From Saccharothrix saharensis (GTDB taxonomy: Bacteria; Actinomycetota; Actinomycetes; Mycobacteriales; Pseudonocardiaceae), in the NCBI RefSeq assembly GCF_006716745.1, contig NZ_VFPP01000001.1:2108001-2172000 (forward strand): DNA of 64,000 nt, read 5' to 3'. Every line of letters starts with the position of its first letter. Position 1 is the first letter of the stretch. The position numbers and the translations under genes are program-made. Below, in pieces: positions 1 through 7,476 of this stretch. The notes under the pieces were generated by a model. The model had not been told where the DNA came from. It searched no databases and saw nothing but the letters and a program-made list of their open reading frames with translations.

Positions 1-42
1 TCGCCCACTGTCTTCCCGGGAGACCGCCCGCTCGTTCCGCGT

Positions 43-912
43 TCAGCAGGTGGCGCGGTCGGGCGTTGTGAGGACGGACGGGGAGCCGGCGCGGCGTTCC
101 AGCATGACCGTGTCGCGCCACACGCCGTGGTGCTGAGCGATGCGCTCGCGAACGCCGACGGTGCGGTAGCCGGCCGAGTGGTGCAGAGAGATACCGGCGC
201 GGTTCTCCGGGAAGATCGCGGTCTGCAACGTCCACAGCCCGCTCTGGTCGGCGGCGGTGACCTGGCGGTGGAGCAGGGACTTGCCCACGCCCCGGCCGCG
301 GAAGCCGTCGCCGACGTAGACCGAGGTCTCGGCCACGCCGGAGTAGCACTCCCGGGTCGACACGGGCGTGGCGGCGGTCCAGCCCGCGACCCGGCCGTCG
401 ACCACGGCGACCCAGCGGTGCCCGGGCAGCCACTTCGACTCCAGCGTGCGGCGACTGGGGGTCTCCGTCTCGAAGGTGGCGTCGCCGGTGGCGATGCCCT
501 CGGCGTAGATCCGGCGCACGTCGGGCCAGTCGTCCTCGGTCAGGGCGCGGACGGTGACGTCGGCGGGCAGGTCGGTCGGGCAGCACGGCTTGGTGACGAT
601 GGTGCCCATGATGGCGTCGGCGGCGTGCGGCAGGCCCGTGCAGCACGCCCGGTTGACCGAGACCAGGGTCGCGGTGCCCTCCTTGCGCAGCCGGACGAAC
701 CCCACGTCGGCGAGTTTGCGCAGGTGGTGCGAGCAGGTCGACTGGCTGATGCCGACGGCCTCGGTCAGCGCGCCCACGGTGAGCTCGCCGGGGTGGGTGG
801 CGACGGTGTGCAGCAGGCGCACGCGGGTCGGGTCGGCCAGGCAGGCGAACCACTCGGCGTAGGTCGAGGCGTCCTCGGGCGCGAGGCCCACCGCGGGCAG
901 CATCGTCGTCAT
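43..912 (-). CDS. ArsR regulator fused to a GNAT acetyltransferase (ArsN-like)
   Basis: A 289-residue protein with two domains. Residues about 15-90 form an ArsR winged helix with recognition helix GISQSTCSHHLRKL. Residues about 118-280 form a GNAT acetyltransferase of the phosphinothricin/arsinothricin type (VRALTEDDWPDVRRIYAEGI, later GFRGRGVGKSLL, the acetyl-CoA loop). Two vicinal cysteine pairs, Cys90-Cys91 and Cys110-Cys111, lie in the linker and would suit As(III) binding. Family knowledge: ArsN1 N-acetylates arsinothricin and gives resistance; PAT does the same for phosphinothricin. The substrate here is therefore inferred, and an organoarsenical amine or amino acid is the best guess. 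It is divergent from the flavoprotein gene, with two ATCGA-N6-TCGAT dyads between them, so autoregulation by arsenic is likely. The ATG is the only sensible start before the operator region. Confidence 0.85.
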   Translation of the reverse strand: MTTMLPAVGLAPEDASTYAEWFACLADPTRVRLLHTVATHPGELTVGALTEAVGISQSTCSHHLRKLADVGFVRLRKEGTATLVSVNRACCTGLPHAADAIMGTIVTKPCCPTDLPADVTVRALTEDDWPDVRRIYAEGIATGDATFETETPSRRTLESKWLPGHRWVAVVDGRVAGWTAATPVSTRECYSGVAETSVYVGDGFRGRGVGKSLLHRQVTAADQSGLWTLQTAIFPENRAGISLHHSAGYRTVGVRERIAQHHGVWRDTVMLERRAGSPSVLTTPDRATC

Positions 913-921
913 GATGCGATT

Positions 922-994
922 ATCGATGGTTCTCGATGGTTGCGTCAATCGACGCCCCTTGCTACATTCGAGTAATTGATCGAGAAATATCGAT
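922..994. promoter_or_regulatory. Two ArsR-type operators in a divergent promoter
   Basis: Two copies of ATCGA-N6-TCGAT are seen, at 922-937 and 979-994, in the 96-bp gap between the divergent ArsR-GNAT and flavoprotein genes. The same 16-bp architecture recurs at 39045-39060 before another ArsR/flavoprotein pair. Short AT-rich dyads of this kind are typical ArsR sites, and the assignment rests on position and symmetry. Confidence 0.55.
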
Positions 995-1008
995 GAAAAG
1001 ACCTGGTC

Positions 1009-2334
1009 GTGGAGGAGCTCCCGGTAGTCGTGGTGGGCGCGGGTCCAGTGGGCTTGGCAGCAGCGGCGCAGCTGCTGGAACGCGGGCTGCGGCCGCTGGT
1101 GCCGGAAGCCGGTCCCCAAGCGGGGGCGGCTGTGGCGCGGTGGCATCACGTCCGGTTGTTCTCGCGGTGGTCGGAGCTGGTCGACCCGGCCGCACGCCGC
1201 CTGCTGGAGCGGTCCGGCTGGACGGCGCCCGAGGCCGAGGCCTACCCCACCGGCGCCGAGTGGGCCTCGCAGTACCTGGCGCCCCTGGCCGACGCGTTGG
1301 GCGAGCACGTCCGGTTCGGCACGCGGGTCGTGGGTGTGGCACGCCGAGGCCGTGACCGCATCGTCGACGCGGGCCGCGACAGTGAGCCGCTGACCGTGCA
1401 CGTCGAGACCTCGGGCAGCGAAGAGCGCATCACGGCTCGCGCGCTGATCGACGCTTCCCGCACCTGGAGCACCCCCAACCCGCTGGGAGGTGACGGCCTT
1501 CCGGCCATCGGTGAGCGATCGGCCGCCGATCGGATCAGCTACCGGGTCCCCGACCTGTCCGTCGAAACCGCGCGGTACGCGGGTCGGAGGATCGCCGTCG
1601 CCGGCAGTGGCCACTCCGCGCTCACCGCGTTGGTGGCACTGGCGGGCCTGGCCGAACGGCACCCCGGCACGCACATCACGTGGCTGCTGCGCCGCGGCGC
1701 GGTCGGCAACGTCTTCGGCGGCGGTCAGTCCGACCAGCTCCCCGCCCGCGGCGCGCTCGGCCTCAAGGCCAAGGCGGCGGTCGAGGCCGGCCACGTGGAA
1801 GTCGTCACCGGTTTCCGCACCAGCCTCGTGGAACGCGACCCAGGCGGTCGTCTGGTGCTGGAGTCGCAGGACGGCCACCGCCTGGGACCGGTTGACGAGG
1901 TCGTCGTCCTGACCGGGTTCCGCCCGGACCTGAGCTGGCTCTCGGAGGTCCGTCTGGAGCTGGACCCGGTGTTGCAGGCGCCGACCGCGCTCGCTCCGCT
2001 GATCGACCCGAACGTCCACTCCTGCGGCACCGTGTACCCGCACGGCGCCGATGAGCTGCGCCAGCCCGAGCCGAACGTCTACCTCGTCGGCATGAAGAGC
2101 TACGGCCGCGCACCGACGTTCCTCGCGCTGACCGGGTACGAGCAGGTCCGCAGCGTGGCCGCGGACATCGCCGGCGACCGCGAGGCCGCGGGCAAGGTCG
2201 AGCTGACCCTGCCCGAGACGGGCGTGTGCGGTGGCTCCGACCTGTTCGACGCTCGGCCCGCAGCGTCGACCGGTGGCTGCTGCGCTCCTGCCCCGGCTGT
2301 GCTGGACCTGGTGGCACCGGGCAAGCGGGCTTGA
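1009..2334 (+). CDS. FAD/NAD(P)-binding flavoprotein of an ars operon
   Basis: A 441-residue flavoprotein. An N-terminal Rossmann motif GAGPVGLAAAAQLLERG (from about residue 10) binds FAD, and a second dinucleotide motif (AVAGSGHSALTALVAL, about residue 190) suits NAD(P)H. An ATG-like GTGFRPDLSW-type motif appears as LTGFRPDLSWL near residue 300. The tail carries a Cys-rich patch (STGGCCAPAP). This matches the flavin monooxygenase/thioredoxin-reductase-like proteins often found in actinobacterial ars loci, some called ArsO. The reaction is not established by sequence; oxidation or reduction of an arsenical is inferred. It is divergent from the ArsR-ArsN-like fusion and shares its operators. 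The GTG start follows an in-frame stop closely, and a CTG two codons upstream is the only alternative. Confidence 0.75.
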   Translation: MEELPVVVVGAGPVGLAAAAQLLERGLRPLVPEAGPQAGAAVARWHHVRLFSRWSELVDPAARRLLERSGWTAPEAEAYPTGAEWASQYLAPLADALGEHVRFGTRVVGVARRGRDRIVDAGRDSEPLTVHVETSGSEERITARALIDASRTWSTPNPLGGDGLPAIGERSAADRISYRVPDLSVETARYAGRRIAVAGSGHSALTALVALAGLAERHPGTHITWLLRRGAVGNVFGGGQSDQLPARGALGLKAKAAVEAGHVEVVTGFRTSLVERDPGGRLVLESQDGHRLGPVDEVVVLTGFRPDLSWLSEVRLELDPVLQAPTALAPLIDPNVHSCGTVYPHGADELRQPEPNVYLVGMKSYGRAPTFLALTGYEQVRSVAADIAGDREAAGKVELTLPETGVCGGSDLFDARPAASTGGCCAPAPAVLDLVAPGKRA

Positions 2335-2422
2335 CGACCGCCCGACGCACGGCCGGCGGAGCGTCGGACGACGGCGCTCCGCACCTGGCCGTCGCGGTAG
2401 CGGTGAGCGCCTGTCGCGGCGA
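2335..2422. terminator. Convergent intergenic hairpin
   Basis: This gap lies between convergent genes. GCGGAGCG at 2356-2363 pairs with CGCTCCGC at 2375-2382 around an 11-nt loop. No T-tract follows, so it is a weak candidate for a bidirectional terminator. Confidence 0.35.
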
Positions 2423-3112
2423 TCAGGTCGGTTTGCGGGGTTCGACGACTCGGGCCAACCGCTGGACGCGGTCTTGCAGGTCGCGGACCGCCGAGTCGAA
2501 CGCCTCCTCGGTGCCGACGCGGACCGGATCCCGCACCGACCAGTGCAACCTCTCGGGCAGCGCGTCGGCGAGTTCCTCATGGGAGTTGTCGCAGACCACG
2601 ACCACGAAGTCCTCCGGTCGGATGACCTCGTCCAGGCTGTGCACCGACGCGTTCTCCAGGGACAGGTCACGGCTGCGTGCCGCCGCGACCGCAAGAGGGT
2701 GAATGCGACGGGAGGGATGAGCGCCCGCCGAGGTCGCGGGCACCCGGTTGTAGCGTTGCCAGAGCCGCGCGGCCAGTTGGGACCGGGCCGAGTTGCGGGC
2801 GCAGACGAACACCACCCGGTCGGCACGCACGGTGCCCGCGCGCAGTCCTGCCGCGGTTCCCGCGTCGCTGAGCTTGAGGTAGGTCCGGCGGCGGTCGCCT
2901 TCCGAGCGCAGTCGTTCGACGACGCCGGCTTGCTCCAGGATCTTCACGTGGTGCGCCAGCAGGTTGCTGGGCAGGTCCAACCTCGCGCCGATCTCGCTCG
3001 GTGAGGCGTCACCCAGGAGCAGGTGTTCGGCGATGGCTAATCGGATCGGCTCACCGAGCGCGTGGTGCAGTTGCGCTCGGGCGACGAGGTCGGGCGGCAG
3101 ATCGGCGGTCAT
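2423..3112 (-). CDS. ArsR regulator fused to an LMW-phosphatase-type arsenate reductase (ArsR-ArsC)
   Basis: A 229-residue two-domain protein. Residues about 10-85 are an ArsR winged helix (LPSNLLAHHVKILEQAGVVER), and residues about 98-225 are a low-molecular-weight phosphatase/ArsC fold. The catalytic P-loop is CX5R, with Cys104 and Arg110 (FVCARNSARSQ), and an Asp-Pro motif (SVRDPVRVG) supplies the likely general acid. A second fusion of exactly the same length and motif positions lies 33 kb away. The double-Cys motif of the stand-alone ArsC (CGDTC) is absent here; only Cys104 and one Cys in VVVVCDNSHEE remain, so it may depend on mycothiol or act as a sensor. It follows the MFS gene by 32 bp, and a TCAAG-N3-CTTGA dyad sits just ahead of its ATG. 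Confidence 0.85.
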   Translation of the reverse strand: MTADLPPDLVARAQLHHALGEPIRLAIAEHLLLGDASPSEIGARLDLPSNLLAHHVKILEQAGVVERLRSEGDRRRTYLKLSDAGTAAGLRAGTVRADRVVFVCARNSARSQLAARLWQRYNRVPATSAGAHPSRRIHPLAVAAARSRDLSLENASVHSLDEVIRPEDFVVVVCDNSHEELADALPERLHWSVRDPVRVGTEEAFDSAVRDLQDRVQRLARVVEPRKPT

Positions 3113-3116
3113 CCAG

Positions 3117-3129
3117 TCAAGCTTCTTGA
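3117..3129. promoter_or_regulatory. Dyad just upstream of the ArsR-ArsC start
   Basis: TCAAG-N3-CTTGA lies 4 bp before the ATG of the first ArsR-ArsC fusion, inside the 32-bp gap after the MFS gene. The second fusion also has a dyad overlapping its start (36205-36219), which suggests autoregulation by blocking a very short or leaderless transcript. Confidence 0.4.
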
Positions 3130-3144
3130 TTCCGCGCGTCCACG

Positions 3145-4389
3145 TCAACGAACCCGGCGCGACGGCGTGGCGGCGAGTGACAGCACCGCTGCCCCGCCCG
3201 CCAGGAGGGCCAGGAAGCCGAACACGATCGGGTAGCCCCCCAGAACCCCGGCGAGCGCGGTGGCCACCCAGGGGGCCAACGCCCCGGTGAAGATCAACGG
3301 CGCGGACAGGAGGCCGCTGAGGCGTCCGTAGTGGGCAGCGCCCCAACGGTCGGTGATCGCGGTGGCGTGCAGGAGGGTGAACACGCCACGCGCCGCACCG
3401 GCGAGCATCGCGATCCCCATCAGCAGGGCTACGGGTCCCGGCACGAACGCGAACAGCGCGGTGGTGATCGCCGCCGCGAGCAGGATCCCCGCGGTACGGG
3501 TGCGGGGCGTGGTGCGGTTGGCGAGGCGCGCGTAGCCGAGCCGGCTGAGGACTTGTCCGACACCTCCCAATCCCAGCGCCCACGCGGCCACCGTCGTCGA
3601 CATACCGCGTTCGGCGAAGAGCGGCACCGAAGCGACCACCACCGCATGGACGGCGAAACCACCGAGGCTCATGGCGACGACGAGCATGACGAACGCCCCG
3701 CTCCGGGCGATGCGCCGCGGATCGTCCGGCTCTCCCCCGACGACGTCGTCCACGACCGGCGCCGGTGACCAGGGCCGCCGCAAGCCCCAGACGTGCAGCG
3801 GCACGGTGACCGCGGCGAGCACGCAGGCGAGCACGATGTAGCTCCGCCGCCAGTCGAGGTTCGCGAGCAACGCCGCCGTGAGCGGGGCGAACACCGTGCC
3901 GGCCAGGCCACCGATCAACGTCACGGTCGTCAGGGCCCGCACGCGGGCGGATCCGTACCACCGCGTGATCGCGGCGAACGCCGGCTGGTAGAGCACCGCG
4001 CTCGTCGACACGCCGATCAGGAACCACATCACCAGGTACACCGGCAACGACGGCGCGAGCGCCATCCCGATCGTGGCGAACACCCCGAGCAGCGAGCCGG
4101 AGGTCATCACCAGGCGCGGCCCGCGCCTGTCCAGGACCCGTCCCACCACTACCCCCGCGAGCGCGGACGTGAGCTGCGACAGGGAGAATCCCGCGATCAC
4201 CGCCGTCGGGTGCCACCCGGTGGACGAGCTGATCCGTGGAGCCATGATCGGGAAGGCGTAGACGAGCACTCCCCAACTGGTGACCTGGGTGACGCACAGC
4301 GACACGAGGACTCGTCCCAAGCCGGCGGAATCACCTCCGGCCGAGCCGGCCGCACGACCGGTCACCGCTGGACGACCTTCGTCGACCAC
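3145..4389 (-). CDS. MFS transporter of the arsenic island
   Basis: A 414-residue major-facilitator protein with about 12 hydrophobic segments. The cytoplasmic loop motif GRVLDRRGPRLVM after segment 2 is the MFS signature. MFS proteins of this sort are frequent in actinobacterial ars operons, and ArsJ-type MFS pumps export 1-arseno-3-phosphoglycerate. No GAPDH partner gene is seen here, so ArsJ function is not claimed. Export of an arsenical is inferred from its position upstream of the ArsR-ArsC fusion and downstream of two arsR genes on the same strand. The GTG start adds a polar 25-residue tail before the first membrane segment, and a shorter start inside that tail is possible. Confidence 0.75.
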   Translation of the reverse strand: MVDEGRPAVTGRAAGSAGGDSAGLGRVLVSLCVTQVTSWGVLVYAFPIMAPRISSSTGWHPTAVIAGFSLSQLTSALAGVVVGRVLDRRGPRLVMTSGSLLGVFATIGMALAPSLPVYLVMWFLIGVSTSAVLYQPAFAAITRWYGSARVRALTTVTLIGGLAGTVFAPLTAALLANLDWRRSYIVLACVLAAVTVPLHVWGLRRPWSPAPVVDDVVGGEPDDPRRIARSGAFVMLVVAMSLGGFAVHAVVVASVPLFAERGMSTTVAAWALGLGGVGQVLSRLGYARLANRTTPRTRTAGILLAAAITTALFAFVPGPVALLMGIAMLAGAARGVFTLLHATAITDRWGAAHYGRLSGLLSAPLIFTGALAPWVATALAGVLGGYPIVFGFLALLAGGAAVLSLAATPSRRVR

Positions 4390-4447
4390 TCGTTCGTGTG
4401 CACCACGTTCGTCGGGGAAAGGGCCTCGCTACGGTTCGACGGCGGGT

Positions 4448-4825
4448 TCAAGGGCAGTCGGGCGGGTGGCTGCGGCGGCGTCGGCTGGGCGCGACGGCCA
4501 GCGGTCCCCCGGTGCGCAACAGGTGCTCGATGAACGCCCAAGGCCCGGTTTCGACCTTGTAGTGGCTCCACGTGCCGCGTCGCTCGCGCTTGAGGACACC
4601 GGCTTTGACGAGGATGTTCAGGTGATGGCTGAGTGACGACTGCGGCATGTCGAACTCGTCCGCCAAGTCGTTGAAGGTGATCTCGCCACCTTCCGCCCTG
4701 CGCACCATGGCCACGACCTGGATGCGGACGGGATCGGCGAGCGCTTTGAACAACGTCGCCGCGGCCTGGGCATCGGCCGGGTCAAGGAAGGCAGGCCCGG
4801 AGTACACGGAGGCCAGCTTTACCAC
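4448..4825 (-). CDS. ArsR-family regulator
   Basis: A small winged-helix regulator of about 125 residues. It has the ArsR core (ALADPVRIQVVAMV, then FDMPQSSLSHHLNILVKAG as the recognition helix, and the wing KRERRGTWSHYKV). No Cys-X-Cys in the DNA-binding helix is visible, so the effector-binding site differs from classical ArsR, or the protein senses something else. The close relative in this window (34482-34859) keeps a Cys-Phe-Cys there. The GTG start was chosen because homology begins soon after (VKLASVYSG), and a longer reading frame exists upstream without family similarity. It lies 58 bp before the MFS gene on the same strand. Confidence 0.75.
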   Translation of the reverse strand: MVKLASVYSGPAFLDPADAQAAATLFKALADPVRIQVVAMVRRAEGGEITFNDLADEFDMPQSSLSHHLNILVKAGVLKRERRGTWSHYKVETGPWAFIEHLLRTGGPLAVAPSRRRRSHPPDCP

Positions 4826-4932
4826 CTCACTCGTCCGGGCCTGACACGTGCGGAGGCTGCCATGATGCCATCCGACGAGGAAGGACGCGCCCCGCCTGCC
4901 GGACGGCCCACGCCATGCGGTCCGGCGCGACG

Positions 4933-5319
4933 TCAGCCTAACTCGGCATCGCGGGTCCCCGACAGCACGAGCATCGACTTGATCGCGTCCAAGCGGTCCT
5001 CCCGCAGCGCGAACCACTCCCACGGTGCACGGGTCTCCGCCTTCACCAGTCCGGCATCCCGCAGAACGGCCAAGTGCCGGACGAGGGCGTCTTCGGAGAC
5101 ACCCGCCTGGTCGCGCAGGCGGCACTCGCAGATCCAGCCGTCCTCGGCGGCCGCGATGACGCTGACCAGTCGCAGCCGGTCGGGGTCGGACAGGGCGTGG
5201 CAGAGGCCCGCCAGTTCGGCGGCGTCAGCGCGGTTCACGAGGTCCGGGGCGGCTCCGTCCACCGGCCGGGTCACGTCGACGGCGATTCGGTCCATCTCCA
5301 CACCCCGAGAGGTCCCCAT
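4933..5319 (-). CDS. ArsR-family regulator with a Cys-Glu-Cys sensor motif
   Basis: A regulator of about 128 residues with the ArsR/SmtB winged helix (ALSDPDRLRLVSVI, GVSEDALVRHLAVLRDAGLV). The sequence WICECRLRD places two cysteines at the start of the DNA-binding region, as in arsenic or cadmium/lead sensing ArsR/CmtR proteins, so metal(loid) sensing is likely. An alternative ATG 24 bp downstream would give 120 residues. It lies 108 bp upstream of the next arsR gene on the same strand. A 12-bp palindrome (ATCGATGTCGAT, 5344-5355) lies 24 bp upstream of the start and is a candidate operator. Confidence 0.75.
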   Translation of the reverse strand: MGTSRGVEMDRIAVDVTRPVDGAAPDLVNRADAAELAGLCHALSDPDRLRLVSVIAAAEDGWICECRLRDQAGVSEDALVRHLAVLRDAGLVKAETRAPWEWFALREDRLDAIKSMLVLSGTRDAELG

Positions 5320-5343
5320 GCCCTCACCATACGAGCTGGATTG

Positions 5344-5355
5344 ATCGATGTCGAT
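5344..5355. promoter_or_regulatory. Palindromic operator candidate
   Basis: ATCGATGTCGAT is an ATCGA-N2-TCGAT dyad lying 24 bp before an arsR start. It shares half-sites with the ATCGA-N6-TCGAT elements near 930, 985 and 39050 but with a shorter spacer. Confidence 0.35.
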
Positions 5356-5381
5356 ACAAGCCGCGGAACCACAGCCGTCCG

Positions 5382-6539
5382 TCAAAGGCGTTTGGGCACC
5401 GGGACGACGTAGCGGTTGTACAGCAGCTCCCGCAGGACGTCGTCGCCTCCTTCGACGATGGACACGTACCGGATGTCCCGCACCAGCTTGCCGATCAACG
5501 ACTCCCGGGTGTAGCCGAAGCCGCCGAACACCTCGGAGCCGACCGTGGCGTTCTCCCAACCGGCTTGCCCGCAGTACATCTTGGCCGCCAGGGCCGAGCG
5601 CAGCGTTCCCCTCCTCACCAGCGTCTCGGCGGCCGCCGGACCTTCGACCAACGCGTCGAACTCCCGGGCGGCGGCTTTGCACTGGTTGAGCATCACCTCG
5701 ATCCGCATCTCGATCTGGCCGAGCTTCCCGGCGAACACCGGGTGATCGGCGAGGACGCCGCCGTACAAGGACTTCTCCTCGGCGTAGTCCATGCACAGGT
5801 CGCGGATGCGCCGCGACACGCCGACCGCGGTGGTCGCGATGAGGATCCGGCTGGCGTTGAGCGCGACTTCCAACAGGCGCAACCCCGGTCCGACGAGCGC
5901 GTGGTCCGCTGGTACCCGGCAGTTGTCGAGCGCTACCTCATAGGTGCCCGAGGAACGCAGGCCCTGCATCTCCCAGCGCTTGAGGATGCGGATGCCCGGC
6001 GTGTCCGCGGGGACCACGACGGCCAGGTGTTCGTCGGGAACGTCGGCGGAGCGGGCGATCACGACGAGGAACTGGGCGAACGCCGTGTTCGTCGAGAAGT
6101 ACTTCAGACCGTCCAGCACCAGGTGGCCGCCCGCACGACGAACCGTCGTGGTGATCTCGGCCAGGTTGCTGCCCGCCTCCTTCTCACTGCCGAGCGTCGC
6201 GCAGAACCCACCGGTGGCGGCCATCGCCGACAGGTACCGGTCCTGCAACGCCTGGCTGCCGTACAGCGACACCATGGTGGTGCCGAGGATGGAGATGAAC
6301 TGGGTGAAGGCCGTGCCCGCATCGCCGTAGGACAGCTCCGAAACGACGTCCACGCTGTCTTCCAGGGTCAAGCCCGAGCCGCCGGCGTCCTTGGGCAGCC
6401 ACCAGTTCGCCAGTCCGAGCTGGTGCAACCTCACCTGCCGGGCAAGGGGCATCTCCGCGATCGAGTCGAGCTGGTCCTGGTGGTCCAGCAGCTCATCCCG
6501 CACGTAGTCGCGGATCCGGTCCAGGACGTCGCTCGGCAT
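5382..6539 (-). CDS. Acyl-CoA dehydrogenase family protein
   Basis: A 385-residue acyl-CoA dehydrogenase, full length for the family. It has the N-terminal helical domain, the beta-domain segment (FCATLGSEKEAGSN and STNTAFAQFLVV), and the C-terminal helical bundle ending IVEGGDDVLRELLYNR, where the Glu (about residue 363) takes the place of the usual catalytic base. FAD-dependent alpha,beta-desaturation of an acyl-CoA or acyl-ACP is the family reaction. It starts 17 bp after the DinB-like gene, with SD AGGAG before the ATG, and follows an MFS exporter gene, so the three form an operon. A role in desaturating the arsono-polyketide chain is an inference from proximity; housekeeping fatty-acid use cannot be excluded. 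Confidence 0.85.
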   Translation of the reverse strand: MPSDVLDRIRDYVRDELLDHQDQLDSIAEMPLARQVRLHQLGLANWWLPKDAGGSGLTLEDSVDVVSELSYGDAGTAFTQFISILGTTMVSLYGSQALQDRYLSAMAATGGFCATLGSEKEAGSNLAEITTTVRRAGGHLVLDGLKYFSTNTAFAQFLVVIARSADVPDEHLAVVVPADTPGIRILKRWEMQGLRSSGTYEVALDNCRVPADHALVGPGLRLLEVALNASRILIATTAVGVSRRIRDLCMDYAEEKSLYGGVLADHPVFAGKLGQIEMRIEVMLNQCKAAAREFDALVEGPAAAETLVRRGTLRSALAAKMYCGQAGWENATVGSEVFGGFGYTRESLIGKLVRDIRYVSIVEGGDDVLRELLYNRYVVPVPKRL

Positions 6540-6556
6540 GGGACTCTCCTGCCGGG

Positions 6557-7369
6557 TCAGAAGCGGAAGAAGAGGTTGAGGAACTTCTCGGCGAGGTCTC
6601 GACTGCCGCGCACGGTGCCCGCGTCCGCCCTGCCGAACGCGGTGAGCACCAGACCTGCCGGGTCGAACTCGATGACCGTGAGGCCGGACAGGTCGCCCGG
6701 GACGAACTCGATGCCCTCCGGGCGCACCTTGCCGACGGTGTCACCGGCGTTGGCTCCGCCGAGCACCCGGACGCCGATCTCGAAGGGCTCCTTCACCCCG
6801 TCCAAGTCGCTCGTGTTGGGCCACATCAGGAAGCACAGGGGCACGAGCAGGTCGGCCGCCTCACCGTCGAGCGGTCGGATGCCCGGCACGGCCTTGCGCA
6901 CGTCCCAACCGTGCACGATGTACTCGAGCGCCTGGCAGATCGGGAAGAACGAAGCCGGTACCGGTCCCATGTACCAGTGCGGTACCAGCAGGTCGGTCCA
7001 GTCCTTGTCGCTGAGCTCCGCCGTCACGGCGAGCATGGAGTTCAGGACCCCTTGGAGCCGGTCGATCAGCTCCTGGCGCGGTAACCCGCTCAGGGCCTGC
7101 GCTCCGGCGTCCATGTTCTTCGCCATGTCCCGCACGGACAGCAGGGGCTCGGGTTCCTCGTCGACCGTGGTCAGGTGGAAGCTGTGCAGGTAGGCCTCGG
7201 TGTTGTGGATGAGGTGCGCGACCACCTCCCGGACCCGCCAGTGGCCCGCCGCGGTCGGGTCGTCCCACAACGCGGGGTCCGACACCAGCTCCAGCAGGCC
7301 GTCGGCTTCGCGTCGCCACACCATGTCGAGGTTGCCGCGGCTCGCGGGCTCCAGGAAGTTCCAGCTCAC
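6557..7369 (-). CDS. Maleylpyruvate isomerase/DinB-type (mycothiol-dependent-like) protein
   Basis: A 270-residue protein with the four-helix DinB/maleylpyruvate isomerase N-terminal fold. Metal-binding histidines fit AHLIHNTEAYLHSF and EYIVHGWDVRK. The C-terminal half resembles the SCP-like/MDMPI C-terminal region (EFDPAGLVLTAFG). Family members use mycothiol and a divalent metal as thiol transferases or isomerases. In an arsenic setting a thiol transfer onto an arsenical or Michael acceptor is attractive but unproven. The GTG start was preferred to an upstream ATG because AGGAG sits 6 nt ahead and homology starts at SWNFLEP. It lies between an MFS exporter gene and an acyl-CoA dehydrogenase gene on the same strand. 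Confidence 0.8.
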   Translation of the reverse strand: MSWNFLEPASRGNLDMVWRREADGLLELVSDPALWDDPTAAGHWRVREVVAHLIHNTEAYLHSFHLTTVDEEPEPLLSVRDMAKNMDAGAQALSGLPRQELIDRLQGVLNSMLAVTAELSDKDWTDLLVPHWYMGPVPASFFPICQALEYIVHGWDVRKAVPGIRPLDGEAADLLVPLCFLMWPNTSDLDGVKEPFEIGVRVLGGANAGDTVGKVRPEGIEFVPGDLSGLTVIEFDPAGLVLTAFGRADAGTVRGSRDLAEKFLNLFFRF

Positions 7370-7399
7370 GTCGTGCTCCTGTTCTCGACTGGTGGGGAT

Positions 7400-7432
7400 G
7401 GCGGGGTGCGCTTGGGGGAGGCACACCCCGCC
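7400..7432 (-). terminator. Hairpin between MFS and DinB-like genes
   Basis: GGCGGGGTG (7400-7408) pairs with CACCCCGCC (7424-7432) across a 15-nt loop. It lies after the MFS stop and just before the SD of the DinB-like gene. It could attenuate read-through or reflect GC-rich chance pairing. Confidence 0.3.
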
Positions 7433-7476
7433 TGGTCGGAATCGGTGCTACCGGTTCGTGTCGCCGCCGTGGCCGA

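Noticed and set aside
3145..4389. Calling the MFS protein ArsJ
   Set aside because: ArsJ acts with an arsenic-linked GAPDH, which is not present in the window.
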